This document shows, piece by piece, positions 29,024 through 38,746 of a stretch of DNA of 47,681 bases. The notes beneath the pieces are model-generated. The model made no database searches, had not been told where the DNA came from, and was given only the letters and a program-made list of their open reading frames with translations. Each line of letters begins with the position of its first letter. The stretch's first letter is position 1. Origin of the DNA: an uncultured Desulfotomaculum sp. (GTDB lineage Bacteria > Bacillota > Desulfotomaculia > Desulfotomaculales > Desulfotomaculaceae); the NCBI GenBank assembly GCA_946411205.1, contig CAMKDG010000011.1, forward strand, positions 1 through 47,681, read 5' to 3'. Both the position numbers and the translations under genes were made by a program.

Positions 29024-29718
29024 GTCCGGGCAACCGGGATAGTTTTACCCCGGAGGCACTGGCAGCCCTAGAAGCCGCCGAAGTGGTGGCGGGTTATCAT
29101 ACCTATCTGGAGCTAATTCCCGATCTTTTACAAGATAAAGAAATTATTGCCACGGCCATGCGGGGAGAAGTGGAGCGAGCCCGGCAAGCGGTGGAACTGG
29201 CCTTGGCAGGCAAAGCTGTGGCGGTGGTCAGCAGCGGCGACCCCGGTATCTATGGCATGGCTGGCATCTTGATTGAAGTGGCGGAGGGAAGGGTGCCGGT
29301 TAAGGTAATTCCCGGTATTACCGCTGCCTCAGCAGCTGCCGCCAGTTTGGGTGCCCCCCTGATGAACGACTTTGCCGTCATCAGTCTCAGTGATTTGCTG
29401 ACTCCCTGGCAGACCCTGCTGAAACGCTTGGAAGCTGCCGCCGCCGGGGATTTTGTGATGGTTCTGTATAATCCTCGCAGTCACGGCCGGCCGGACCATA
29501 TTAAAACAGCCCGAGAAATTATGCTAAAACATAAATCACCGACCACACCGGTGGGCATCGTGCGGAAGGCTCGCCGGGGGGAGGAAACAAGAACCCTGAC
29601 AACCCTGCAAAACATGCTGGATTTTGAGATTGATATGTTGAGTACGGTGATTATTGGCAACAGCCAGACCCGTGTGGAAGGTCATTATATGGTTACCCCC
29701 AGGGGGTATCGCCTGTGA
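28909..29718 (+). CDS. cbiH: Cobalt-precorrin-3B (C17)-methyltransferase; start uncertain (a GTG near 29008 fits the conserved N-terminus better)
   Basis: VVVVGLGPGNRDSFTPEALAALEAAEVVAGYHTYLELI, VSSGDPGIYGMAGILIEVA. Confidence 0.9.
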   Translation: MRTGGDDCQRRWADRSIQTEIGTGDGGHCRGKVVVVGLGPGNRDSFTPEALAALEAAEVVAGYHTYLELIPDLLQDKEIIATAMRGEVERARQAVELALAGKAVAVVSSGDPGIYGMAGILIEVAEGRVPVKVIPGITAASAAAASLGAPLMNDFAVISLSDLLTPWQTLLKRLEAAAAGDFVMVLYNPRSHGRPDHIKTAREIMLKHKSPTTPVGIVRKARRGEETRTLTTLQNMLDFEIDMLSTVIIGNSQTRVEGHYMVTPRGYRL

Positions 29719-30485
29719 TTCTAGTGCTGGCCGGTACTCAGGAAGGCCGTATGGTGGCAACCTTGTTGCAGCAAGCGGGTTTTTCCGTACAAGTTTCAGC
29801 GGTAACTGATTACGGTACGGAACTTTTGGTCCAGCAGGGCATCGAACACATCTCTAGTGGTCCCTTGGATGAGATCGCTTTGCGACAAGTACTCAAACAG
29901 GGTATCACTCTGCTGGTGGATGCCACCCATCCCTTTGCCAGCCTAGCTTCTCAAAATGCCATGTCAGCAGCTGCAACCGTCGGAGTTCCTTATGTGCGTT
30001 TAGAACGGCTGACCACAGCAATACCTAACCATCCCTTGGTACACGCTGCTGCCACTTTGCAGGATTGCATTCAGAAAGCTTTGGGGCTGGGGAAGGTACT
30101 GTTTTCCACCCTGGGCAGTAAAAATCTGTCTACCTTACTGGCCGCTGCCCGCCCTGCCGGGGTTAGGGTGGTAGCACGGGTACTGCCGGAGAGTGAGGTA
30201 CTCCGCTCCTGCCGGGAATTGGGTCTTACTCCGGCGGACCTGGTGGCCTTGCAGGGACCCTGCAGCAGGGAACTAAATGTTGCCCTATATCGTCAATATC
30301 AAGCCCAGGTGGTGTTAACCAAGAACAGTGGTCCCACCGGCGGCGTGGAGGAAAAGATTGTGGCTGCCCTGCAGGTGGGCATACCCATTGTAGTGTGGCA
30401 AAGGCCTCAGTTGCAGTACCCGCTGGTGCTGCATCAACCCGCTGAGGTTGTGCAATATTGCCTAAAGAACCTGAAAACCGGGTAA
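29715..30485 (+). CDS. cbiJ: Precorrin-6A/cobalt-precorrin-6A reductase
   Basis: ILVLAGTQEGRMVATLL, LLVDATHPFASLASQNA, TKNSGPTGGVEEKIVAA; GTGA overlap with cbiH. Confidence 0.88.
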   Translation: MILVLAGTQEGRMVATLLQQAGFSVQVSAVTDYGTELLVQQGIEHISSGPLDEIALRQVLKQGITLLVDATHPFASLASQNAMSAAATVGVPYVRLERLTTAIPNHPLVHAAATLQDCIQKALGLGKVLFSTLGSKNLSTLLAAARPAGVRVVARVLPESEVLRSCRELGLTPADLVALQGPCSRELNVALYRQYQAQVVLTKNSGPTGGVEEKIVAALQVGIPIVVWQRPQLQYPLVLHQPAEVVQYCLKNLKTG

Positions 30486-30517
30486 GGTAACAGCACAGGC
30501 AACAAAGGAGGATTTCC

Positions 30518-30889
30518 ATGCAACAAGGTGTCATTCTGCTGGGACACGGTAGCCGTCAAGCGGCAGCCAACCATGAGATTTTTCAGCTGGCAGAGCAGGT
30601 CAAGGCTAGGGGGGATAACGCCCTCTATGAAACCTGCTTTTTGCAATTCGGAGAACCATCCCTGCCCACAGCCATTCATAAGCTGGTGGCGGCTGGAGCA
30701 AAAAGGATTATCATTGTACCCTTGCTGCTGACGGTGGGTACCCACATCCAGTTTGAACTGCCCCGGCTTATTCAAGAGCAGCAAGGACATTATCCCGAAG
30801 TTACCTTTGTTTTGGCCCCTCACCTGGGGGCTGATGATAGGATCGCTGAAATTGTCGTGGATCGCATTAAGCAAGGAAGTGAGTCGTGA
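30518..30889 (+). CDS. cbiX: Sirohydrochlorin cobaltochelatase, short CbiX type
   Basis: GVILLGHGSRQAAAN, IIIVPLLLTVGTHIQFELPRL. Confidence 0.88.
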   Translation: MQQGVILLGHGSRQAAANHEIFQLAEQVKARGDNALYETCFLQFGEPSLPTAIHKLVAAGAKRIIIVPLLLTVGTHIQFELPRLIQEQQGHYPEVTFVLAPHLGADDRIAEIVVDRIKQGSES

Positions 30890-31533
30890 AATTGAAGAAT
30901 TGGGACGGGGTGATTTGGAACCCCCGAGAGATAGAAGAAGAAAGTATGCGTCTGGTGGCTGGCTTTTTGCAGGAAGTACATTTACCGCCCGGAGAGAAAG
31001 CGGTAGTCAGCCGGATTGTTCATACCGGCGGGGATCCTGAACTGGCCCAACTAGTACGATTCCATCCCCAGGCAGTGGAGAGCGGGTTGACGGCCCTTAA
31101 ACAAGGAGCTCATATTTTTACCGACGTTACCATGTTGGAAGCAGGCATTAACCGCCGTCGATTGACCGAATTAGGTGGCGCGGTACATTGTGCCGTCCAC
31201 ACCTCCGAAGTGGCAGCAGAAGCTACAGCCAGAGGTATCACCCGCTCGGCGGTGGCCATGGAAAACTTTGGCCAGCAGCTACAAGGACAGGTGGTGGCCA
31301 TTGGCAACGCTCCCACAGCTCTTTTTGCTCTGTTGGAGATGATCGCCGAGGGTTTACGGCCTGCCCTGGTGGTGGGGATGCCCGTAGGCTTTGTGGGAGC
31401 AGCTCGCTCCAAGGAACTCCTGCTGCTGCAACAGGCTGTACCCTGTATTACGGTGTTGGGCACCAGAGGCGGCAGTCCACTGGCAGCGGCGACGATTAAC
31501 GCATTGCTGTATTATAAGGAACCTACTGGCTAA
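30886..31533 (+). CDS. cbiC: Cobalt-precorrin-8 methylmutase
   Basis: VSRIVHTGGDPELAQLVRFHPQAV, AIGNAPTALFALLEM, GMPVGFVGAARSKELL. Confidence 0.92.
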   Translation: MKLKNWDGVIWNPREIEEESMRLVAGFLQEVHLPPGEKAVVSRIVHTGGDPELAQLVRFHPQAVESGLTALKQGAHIFTDVTMLEAGINRRRLTELGGAVHCAVHTSEVAAEATARGITRSAVAMENFGQQLQGQVVAIGNAPTALFALLEMIAEGLRPALVVGMPVGFVGAARSKELLLLQQAVPCITVLGTRGGSPLAAATINALLYYKEPTG

Positions 31534-31634
31534 CTCTTTTTTGGCCCATAGGCCTAAAAAATCTATTTTGAATAGTTTGGCAGATACGGAAATTTACATT
31601 AGCAATACTACAGATCAAGAGTCTTTTAAAAGCT

Positions 31635-31725
31635 TATGGCCTATGGCTTACGGCCTAAGGCCAATAAGTCTACTAAACCCAGGCCAAACAAAGCCAACAG
31701 CCAAGGGCCAATGGCCAACGGCCCA
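31635..31725. repeat. Degenerate heptad repeat arrays (locus B, two arms)
   Basis: 31635-31662 TATGGCC TATGGCT TACGGCC TAAGGCC; 31691-31725 AAGCCAA CAGCCAA GGGCCAA TGGCCAA CGGCCCA. Confidence 0.65.
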
Positions 31726-31734
31726 AACTAGGAG

Positions 31735-33282
31735 GTGTCCCCTCTGACTCTAGCCAAAACCATTATGCTTCAAGGAACCTCTTCCCATGTGGGGAAGAGT
31801 CTCTTATGCACCGCCCTTTGCCGCATTTTTTGGCAAGCAGGCTGCCGGGTGGCACCCTTTAAAGCCCAAAACATGGCCCTCAACAGCTATGTCACCCTAG
31901 ATGGGGGTGAAATCGGCAGAGCCCAGGGGGCTCAGGCCGAAGCGGCGGGAGTGGTGGCCACTGTAAAAATGAATCCGGTTTTGCTAAAACCAAAGCAGGA
32001 TTTGAATGCCCAGGTGGTGGTGTTGGGTAAGCCGCTGGCTGACATGAGTGCCCGAGACTACCGCGCCAAATTTCTGCCAGGGGCAGTGGACCTGGTGGGG
32101 CAATGCATCGATGAGCTGCGCCAAGAATACCAGGTGCTGGTTATTGAAGGAGCAGGCAGCCCCGCAGAAGTTAATTTAAAGGATCGGGACATTGTAAACA
32201 TGCGCACGGCTTTCCTAGCCGAGGCACCGGTACTTCTGGTGGCAGATATCGACCGGGGCGGCGTTTTTGCGGCCCTGATAGGAACCCTGGAACTGCTGGA
32301 ACCCCATGAGCGCAGTCAGGTGGCCGGATTCATTATTAACAAATTCCGAGGGGACCTACAACTTTTAAAACCGGGCTTAGACTTTTTAGAGCAACGTACT
32401 GGCAAGCCCGTTTTAGGGGTTATCCCTTACCTCCACGAACATGGTATTGAACAGGAAGATTCCGTATCCCTGTCCGCCATGCCTCGGAACTGGACAACCA
32501 GCGAACTGGATATCGCGGTTATCCAACTGCCACGAATTTCTAATTTTACGGATTTTGACCTGCTGGCTGAAGTGCCGGGTGTGGCATTACGTTATGTGGG
32601 AGTTGGAGATACCCTGGGGCAGCCCGATGCGCTGATTCTTCCCGGGACCAAAAATACCCTGCAGGATTTACTTTTTTTAAGAGAGAAAGGGTTGGACGAG
32701 CAAATCTTAGCACTTGCCCACAAGGGGATTCCGGTAGTAGGGATCTGCGGCGGCTACCAGATGCTGGGGAAAATGCTCTATGACCCTTGGGGTAGCGAAG
32801 CGACTGGAGAACAAATGCCGGGTCTTGGCCTATTGGATATAGAAACGACCTTCCAAAGAGAAAAGCAAACCCACCGTTGCACAGCAACCCTCTCCCCGGC
32901 ACAGCTAAGCTGGTGCCAGGTAACGGACCAACCAATAGCCGGTTATGAGATCCACACCGGTGAGGTTAGGCTGGGTATGGGGGTAAAACCACTGCTAGAA
33001 ATCACTCGTAGATCTGGCGAAAGGGTTTCTGTTACCGATGGTGCGGCGACCAAGGATGGTCAAATTTTTGGTACTCATATGCATGGGTTGTTTGATAATG
33101 CAGCAGTGCTGCTGGGTTGGGTCAATTATCTGCGGCAGCGCAAAGGATTACCGCTGCTAGTTGATAAACAACTACCTACCAACAGAGAGGATAAATACGA
33201 CCAACTGGCAACGGTAGTTAAACAGCATCTTGATATGGGAAAACTATACCAAATCATGGGGCTGGGAGATAGCCGGGCATGA
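31735..33282 (+). CDS. cbiP: Cobyric acid synthase; start codon uncertain
   Basis: MLQGTSSHVGKSLLCTALCRIF, PFKAQNMALNSYVTLDGGEIGRAQ, DIDRGGVFAALIGTLELL, GICGGYQMLG. Confidence 0.93.
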   Translation: MSPLTLAKTIMLQGTSSHVGKSLLCTALCRIFWQAGCRVAPFKAQNMALNSYVTLDGGEIGRAQGAQAEAAGVVATVKMNPVLLKPKQDLNAQVVVLGKPLADMSARDYRAKFLPGAVDLVGQCIDELRQEYQVLVIEGAGSPAEVNLKDRDIVNMRTAFLAEAPVLLVADIDRGGVFAALIGTLELLEPHERSQVAGFIINKFRGDLQLLKPGLDFLEQRTGKPVLGVIPYLHEHGIEQEDSVSLSAMPRNWTTSELDIAVIQLPRISNFTDFDLLAEVPGVALRYVGVGDTLGQPDALILPGTKNTLQDLLFLREKGLDEQILALAHKGIPVVGICGGYQMLGKMLYDPWGSEATGEQMPGLGLLDIETTFQREKQTHRCTATLSPAQLSWCQVTDQPIAGYEIHTGEVRLGMGVKPLLEITRRSGERVSVTDGAATKDGQIFGTHMHGLFDNAAVLLGWVNYLRQRKGLPLLVDKQLPTNREDKYDQLATVVKQHLDMGKLYQIMGLGDSRA

Positions 33283-34241
33283 GCGTGCTGGTTGTGGCAG
33301 CCTTGCTGCTAGATCTCCTGGTAGGGGACCCACGCTGGCTTCCCCATCCGGTGGTAGTAATAGGCGGCTTTATTCAAAAGGGTGAAAAGCTCGTTAGACG
33401 ATTTGTTTCCCAGTCAATGGACAGAGGCTTACGTCTTGGTGGCATAGCGTTGGTGGCTGGGATTTGTTTCAGTACCTACTTTTGTACCTGGGGATTCATT
33501 TGGCTGGCGGCTAAAGTTCATGTTTACGTAGGCTGGGCAGTTCATCTATGGCTTTTGTCCACTACCCTGGCCGTTAAAAGTCTGCACCAACATGCTCGGG
33601 CGGTGGCGGTGCCCCTAGCCCTGGGGGATTTATCCGCTGCCCGCAGGGCAGTAGCCATGATTGTGGGGCGGGATACCGAGTGCTTACAGGAACGGGGCAT
33701 TACCCGAGCCACGGTGGAAACAGTGGCTGAAAATACCGTGGACGGCATCATCTCACCACTTTTTTATGCCTTTATTGGCGGAGCCCCTTTAGCCATGACA
33801 TATAAAGCCATCAATACCTTGGACAGTATGATTGGCCACCGGAATGAGAAATATCTGTATTTAGGCTGGGCGGCAGCTCGCTTGGATGACTTGGCCAATT
33901 ACCTACCGGCCAGACTGGCTGGATTAGGCTATATCTTAGCGGCCAGCGGTACACCCGGTGGGATGCGGGGCACTAGACAAACGATTCAACAGGATGCTCC
34001 CAAGCACCCCAGCCCCAACAGTGGTATCCCGGAGGCCGCTGTGGCCGGTGCCTTAGGTGTTGAGTTAGGCGGTACCAACTATTATCAGGGGCAGGCTTCT
34101 CACCGGGCATCGATGGGCCAGGAGAAGTATCCCTTGGAGTATCGGCACATTGAACAGGCCTTGGCACTTACGCGCAAGGTGACGGCTTTGGCATTGGTGC
34201 TGGGGGTGGCAGTAGGATGGGCTGTTGACTTTGGTCGTTAG
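33279..34241 (+). CDS. cbiB: Adenosylcobinamide-phosphate synthase
   Basis: LLLDLLVGDPRWLPHPVVVIGG, TVETVAENTVDGIISPLFYAFIGGAPLAMTYKAINTLDSMIGH; ATGA overlap with cbiP. Confidence 0.93.
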   Translation: MSVLVVAALLLDLLVGDPRWLPHPVVVIGGFIQKGEKLVRRFVSQSMDRGLRLGGIALVAGICFSTYFCTWGFIWLAAKVHVYVGWAVHLWLLSTTLAVKSLHQHARAVAVPLALGDLSAARRAVAMIVGRDTECLQERGITRATVETVAENTVDGIISPLFYAFIGGAPLAMTYKAINTLDSMIGHRNEKYLYLGWAAARLDDLANYLPARLAGLGYILAASGTPGGMRGTRQTIQQDAPKHPSPNSGIPEAAVAGALGVELGGTNYYQGQASHRASMGQEKYPLEYRHIEQALALTRKVTALALVLGVAVGWAVDFGR

Positions 34242-34382
34242 CCATTAGCCTTTGGCTTTGCTACCGTAATACGATTCTCTTTAACAAAGAGCTGTAATAA
34301 ATACTAATGCCGGCATTGTAGCTATAAACCAGGAAATTCAACTAACACAGCCAATGGCTAAAGGCCAATAACCAATAGCCAT
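34231..34382. repeat. Degenerate heptad repeat arrays in inverted orientation (locus C)
   Basis: 34231-34258 TTGGTCG TTAGCCA TTAGCCT TTGGCTT; 34348-34382 CAGCCAA TGGCTAA AGGCCAA TAACCAA TAGCCAT (reverse complement sense). Confidence 0.65.
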
Positions 34383-34439
34383 CTATCAACAAAGGTTACT
34401 TCTACCTGAAACAACACCTACTTTAGGAGGCGCTCTCTC

Positions 34440-35189
34440 TTGCTAAACTCCTTCCGTCTGGCCCTGAGCTTCCTAACCATTCTACCGGTTTATAAAAAAA
34501 TGGCAAGCACCGAGGAATTAGCCCGATCCGTGTCGTATTATCCACTGATAGGTTTATTGTTGGGTTTGCTGTCTGCCGGTATTAATTTTATGTTGCACCG
34601 GCTCGGCTTAACGATGGCAGCGGACGTGTTGGCCATCGTGACCATGATTGTACTCACAGGGGGGCTCCATCTGGATGGTTTAATGGATACTGCAGATGGC
34701 CTACTCAGTGGTAAGAATCGCGAAAGAAAATTGGAAATAATGAAGGATAGCCGTGTAGGAGCAATGGGAGTATTGGCATTAAGCATGGTCTTGTTGCTAA
34801 AGCTGGCCTTCCTTTATGAGCTAAAGCTTGACCTCAAGGTAACAACCTTTGTTTTAGCACCAGTTGCCGGAAGATGGGCGATGGTGTATGCCATTACCCG
34901 GTTTCCCTATGCCAGGGCCGGTGGTGGATTGGGCAGCGTATTAAAACAAGCCGGTCCCAGGCAAATCGTGGTGGCCAGTTTAACACTGGTGGTAACCTGT
35001 ATTGGTTTGTTCGGCCTGCAAGGTTTCGTTATAATGGGTGCAATCTTAGTAGCTGCAATGATGATTACCAGAACCATATACAAGTGTTTAGGTGGCATGA
35101 CCGGAGATACATACGGAGCCACCGGGGAGTTGATAGAAATTTGGAGTATTTTTGTCATCCTGATGGGGCAGCAAGCCGGGATACTATAG
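34440..35189 (+). CDS. cobS: Adenosylcobinamide-GDP ribazoletransferase
   Basis: ALSFLTILPVYKK, GGLHLDGLMDTADGLLSGKNRERKLEIMKDSRVGAMGVLAL; SD aggagg, TTG start. Confidence 0.92.
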   Translation: MLNSFRLALSFLTILPVYKKMASTEELARSVSYYPLIGLLLGLLSAGINFMLHRLGLTMAADVLAIVTMIVLTGGLHLDGLMDTADGLLSGKNRERKLEIMKDSRVGAMGVLALSMVLLLKLAFLYELKLDLKVTTFVLAPVAGRWAMVYAITRFPYARAGGGLGSVLKQAGPRQIVVASLTLVVTCIGLFGLQGFVIMGAILVAAMMITRTIYKCLGGMTGDTYGATGELIEIWSIFVILMGQQAGIL

Positions 35190-35191
35190 TA

Positions 35192-36046
35192 TTGCGCGGT
35201 AAAGCCGCGGCCCCCGGTACCTGCGGAGAATTAGTGCAGGGTACTATTAAAGGAGAACCTTACCTCATTAGCTGCCCCATAGATTTATGGAGTGAAGTTG
35301 AGGTTGAGGTGAGGGAACCAGCCCTATATCGGGATGGGTTGGGTAAGTCATGTCGGGCAGCACAACTGGCGTTAGAATATTTAGGGTTACCCTATTCCGC
35401 TGTATCCATTAAGAGAATTACTGTTTTGCCTGAAAGCAAAGGGATGGGCAGCAGTACAGCGGACATTGCTGCTACCTGCCAGGCAACGGCCCGGGCCTTT
35501 AACCGGGAATTGTCCTCGGAAGTTATTGCAGCCATCGCTACTAAAATCGAGCCCAGTGATGGTCAAATGTATCCGGGTATTACCATCTGTAATCATTTGA
35601 CGGGAGAACCCAAAAAATACCTTGGGGAAGCCCCCCCCCTTAAACTGGTGGTGGCTGATCCTGGGGGTTCGGTGGATACAATTTTATTTAACTGCCGGCA
35701 GGATTTGGCCAGTAAGAACTTTCAAAAAGAGCCTATGGTCAGACAAGCCATTGAACTGGTAACCCGGGGTATCCTAACCGAGGATTGGGAAATGATGGGG
35801 CGAGGGGCTACCATTAGTGCCCAAGCCAATCAAGTGCTGCTGCCAAAGCCCTATTTGGCCCAGTGGCGTCAGTGGGCAGCTGAAGTGCGTGCTTTGGGAG
35901 TGCTGGTGGCCCATAGCGGTACTGTTATGGGCATGATTTTGCACCCAAGTGGGACCAACGCCGAGGAGGTTGCAGACTATATCGGTGGTAAAAAACCGAC
36001 TTGGCGGGTTTGGCACACCTCAATGATCAGTGGTGGTCTCCGGTAA
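35192..36046 (+). CDS. pduX: L-threonine kinase (PduX-type GHMP kinase); TTG start assumed
   Basis: GKAAAPGTCGELVQGTIKGEPYLISCPID, PESKGMGSSTADIAAT GHMP motif, SDGQMYPGITICNHLTG. Confidence 0.82.
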   Translation: MRGKAAAPGTCGELVQGTIKGEPYLISCPIDLWSEVEVEVREPALYRDGLGKSCRAAQLALEYLGLPYSAVSIKRITVLPESKGMGSSTADIAATCQATARAFNRELSSEVIAAIATKIEPSDGQMYPGITICNHLTGEPKKYLGEAPPLKLVVADPGGSVDTILFNCRQDLASKNFQKEPMVRQAIELVTRGILTEDWEMMGRGATISAQANQVLLPKPYLAQWRQWAAEVRALGVLVAHSGTVMGMILHPSGTNAEEVADYIGGKKPTWRVWHTSMISGGLR

Positions 36047-36057
36047 GGAGTGAAACA

Positions 36058-37131
36058 ATGCAACGGCACGGTGGGAATGTCTGGCTGGCCCAGCAAACCT
36101 ATGGGATCATGACCAATGAATTAATCGATTTTAGTGCGAATATTAATCCCCTGGGTCCTTCCCCCAAGGCAATGGAGGCCTTGGAAAGGGCAAAGGCGTA
36201 TATCAGGCATTACCCCGAGCCACAGGCAGAAACCCTGCGCTTGGAGTTGGCCAGCCTGTGGAATTTGCCTGAGGATATGATCATTGTGGGTAACGGAGCG
36301 GCAGAACTTATCTACGCCTTGGGGCGAGTCCTGAGACCCCGGCGTGTGCTGCTACCGGTACCAACCTTTAGTGAATACGCAGAAAGTTTTACAGAGCAAG
36401 AACGAATTGCTATTTATCTAAAACGAGATAATTATTTTTCTTTGCAGCCCGAAAAACTGTACCCCCTGTTAGAACCCGGGGACTTATTGGTTATTTGCAA
36501 TCCTAATAACCCCACGGGACAACTGATCAGCCGGGTCGAATTGCGTGGTCTGCTAGAGCAGGCTAAAGAAAAGGCAACCTGGGTCTTGTTAGACGAGGCC
36601 TTTATGGATTTTGTGCAACCCCAGCAATCCTTACTGGAGGAATTATCTCTTTATCCTAACCTGATTATTGTTAGATCGCTGACTAAAATATATGCCCTGC
36701 CAGGATTGCGGCTAGGCTATTTGGCTGCACCACCGCAAATGATTAAAAAATTATACCAGACACTGCCTCCCTGGCGGGTCAATGTCTTGGCCCAAGCGGC
36801 CGGTTTGGCTTCTTTACAGGATCAGGCATACTTCAACCAAACCCTCGCCTTGGTAAACCGGCAGAAAGAGTTTCTGAGGAAGGCCTTGGAGGCCATGCCA
36901 GGTTTAACCCCCTTACCTGCGGCAGCTAACTTCCTATTGGTGGATTGCCGAGATTCTGGCTTCACGGCTGCGGCAATCAAGGAGTACCTTGCCCCCCGGG
37001 GGATACTACTGCGACTTTGCCATAATTTTGAGGGGTTAGATGAATATTATTTCAGAGTTGCTGTACGTACAGCAGGGGAGAACCTTTGTCTATTGCAAAA
37101 CCTGCAGCAGTTCTTAAGGGACTGGCCATAA
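36058..37131 (+). CDS. cobD: L-threonine-O-3-phosphate decarboxylase
   Basis: DFSANINPLGPSPKAMEALERA, VICNPNNPTGQL, RSLTKIYALPGLRLGYLAAP PLP motif. Confidence 0.9.
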   Translation: MQRHGGNVWLAQQTYGIMTNELIDFSANINPLGPSPKAMEALERAKAYIRHYPEPQAETLRLELASLWNLPEDMIIVGNGAAELIYALGRVLRPRRVLLPVPTFSEYAESFTEQERIAIYLKRDNYFSLQPEKLYPLLEPGDLLVICNPNNPTGQLISRVELRGLLEQAKEKATWVLLDEAFMDFVQPQQSLLEELSLYPNLIIVRSLTKIYALPGLRLGYLAAPPQMIKKLYQTLPPWRVNVLAQAAGLASLQDQAYFNQTLALVNRQKEFLRKALEAMPGLTPLPAAANFLLVDCRDSGFTAAAIKEYLAPRGILLRLCHNFEGLDEYYFRVAVRTAGENLCLLQNLQQFLRDWP

Positions 37132-37140
37132 CATACAATC

Positions 37141-37182
37141 AAAGAGGAACATCCTCTCTCAGCAGGGGTATTCCTCTTTTTC
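37141..37182 (+). terminator. Rho-independent terminator at the end of the cobalamin operon
   Basis: aaagaggaacatcctc...ggggtattcctctttttct. Confidence 0.6.
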
Positions 37183-37351
37183 TATTCCAAAGAAACTTAT
37201 TATCATGGAGTGGTTATTGTTTGTAAGCTATCTGGATGAGAAATGGGTAAACATTTAATGAAAATGTCATAGAAATGACTTGTTGCCTTTACATTTAAGT
37301 TTTAAAATGAATCTAATAATATACGCGATTTAGTTTGTGGAGGTTTTGCCA

Positions 37352-38641
37352 GTGTTTAAATTACTATTTGGAAATTCTCGGGATAAAGATTGTGTACGGG
37401 AGAATCTGGCACCCATTTTGAAAACGTTGTCCTATAACTTTTTCTCAGCTACCTATAATCAACTTTCTGCCTTTAAGATTCAGAACAGGGTCTCGGTGAT
37501 TAGTTCAGAAACCGTTGGTCTGGCGTCTGCCTCTGAGGAAATGTCTGCATCCATCCAAGAGCTTACCAGTACCACCCAACATAGTCATGGGGAACACCTA
37601 AAGGTAGAAGCAGCCGTTACTACAGGTCAAAAATCACTGAATCAGGCAGTGGGTATGCTGGAAGAGGCCGGTCAGGCCATGAATGTATTAGCCAATACGG
37701 TGCGGCAGTTAGAAATGCGAGTAAAGGCCATTAACGAAGCTGTGGAAGTAATTACTGAGATTACGGAACAAACCAATTTGTTGGCTTTGAATGCTTCAAT
37801 TGAGGCTGCCAGGGCCGGTGAAAGTGGCCGTGGCTTTGCTGTGGTGGCGGAGGAAATTCGCAAACTGGCAGATCGCACCAAAGATTCTGCAGTACAAATT
37901 AAAGATGTGGTGGGACATCTGCAAACGGGTATGACGGATACTTTGGCCACCATGGAAGCCAGCACCCGCTCAGTGGAGGCCGGTATTGACTCTGCGCGAA
38001 CCGTTACCAAGCCCTTTGAAGAAATTGAGACAGCTACCAGTACCGTTAGCCAGCTATTAGAACAGCTAAGCGGTGCTGCAGAAGAACAAACCGCAGTAAC
38101 CGAGGAGATTTCTGCCAATGCCGAAAAAATTGCCGAAGCCACCAAGTTTTCTGATGAAATAGCGCAGGATGCGCAATATCAAAAGGATTTCACCTATCAA
38201 ATTACAACAACGATTTGGGATGATCTGAAACAAAAAGTTGGCTTGCAAGAAGCTGGTTTGCCAGGCTTTCTGGCCGAGAGAGTGGTGGATCATGCCATAT
38301 GGATTAATAAAGTGGTCAGCGTTCTTAAGGGAGAGAGTTCCGAGGGGGAGCAGCTGGCGGATCATCACCAATGTAAACTGGGGCAATGGTATTATGGAGA
38401 AGGAGTAGCCGCTATGAAAAGCTATCCTTCCCAGGTAATTCAGATATTTCAAACTATTGAGGAACCCCATCGAAAGGTTCATCAGAGTGGATTGGAGGCG
38501 ATTCGTTTTCATCGCCAAGGGGATAATCATAAGACCTTTCTGGCAGTGAATGAACTTACCCTGGCCTCCAAGGATATTATTCGCTTATTTATGCAGTTAA
38601 TTGATCAGGTTATTCAATATCAAGGTACTCCTGCTAACTAA
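37352..38641 (+). CDS. Soluble methyl-accepting chemotaxis protein with C-terminal CZB (zinc-binding) domain
   Basis: MCP hairpin tip [51 protein letters not shown]...[15 protein letters not shown]...[14 protein letters not shown] pattern; no TM segment. Confidence 0.88.
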   Translation: MFKLLFGNSRDKDCVRENLAPILKTLSYNFFSATYNQLSAFKIQNRVSVISSETVGLASASEEMSASIQELTSTTQHSHGEHLKVEAAVTTGQKSLNQAVGMLEEAGQAMNVLANTVRQLEMRVKAINEAVEVITEITEQTNLLALNASIEAARAGESGRGFAVVAEEIRKLADRTKDSAVQIKDVVGHLQTGMTDTLATMEASTRSVEAGIDSARTVTKPFEEIETATSTVSQLLEQLSGAAEEQTAVTEEISANAEKIAEATKFSDEIAQDAQYQKDFTYQITTTIWDDLKQKVGLQEAGLPGFLAERVVDHAIWINKVVSVLKGESSEGEQLADHHQCKLGQWYYGEGVAAMKSYPSQVIQIFQTIEEPHRKVHQSGLEAIRFHRQGDNHKTFLAVNELTLASKDIIRLFMQLIDQVIQYQGTPAN

Positions 38642-38746
38642 TGAGTGTCGAATTGTATACTGCGTTGTCGAATTTTTGAATATAGAAAGAAAGAACGGAT
38701 GTGTTAAAATAAGGTAACATAATGCATTTGGATTGATGGTGTAAAG

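Noticed and set aside
31635-31725. CRISPR or transposon end interpretation of the heptad arrays
   Set aside because: Unit is only 7 nt with no spacers, no cas or transposase gene nearby.
31391-31747. 118-aa ORF spanning cbiC end and the heptad repeats
   Set aside because: Out of frame with cbiC and reads through the repeat arrays; composition looks non-coding.
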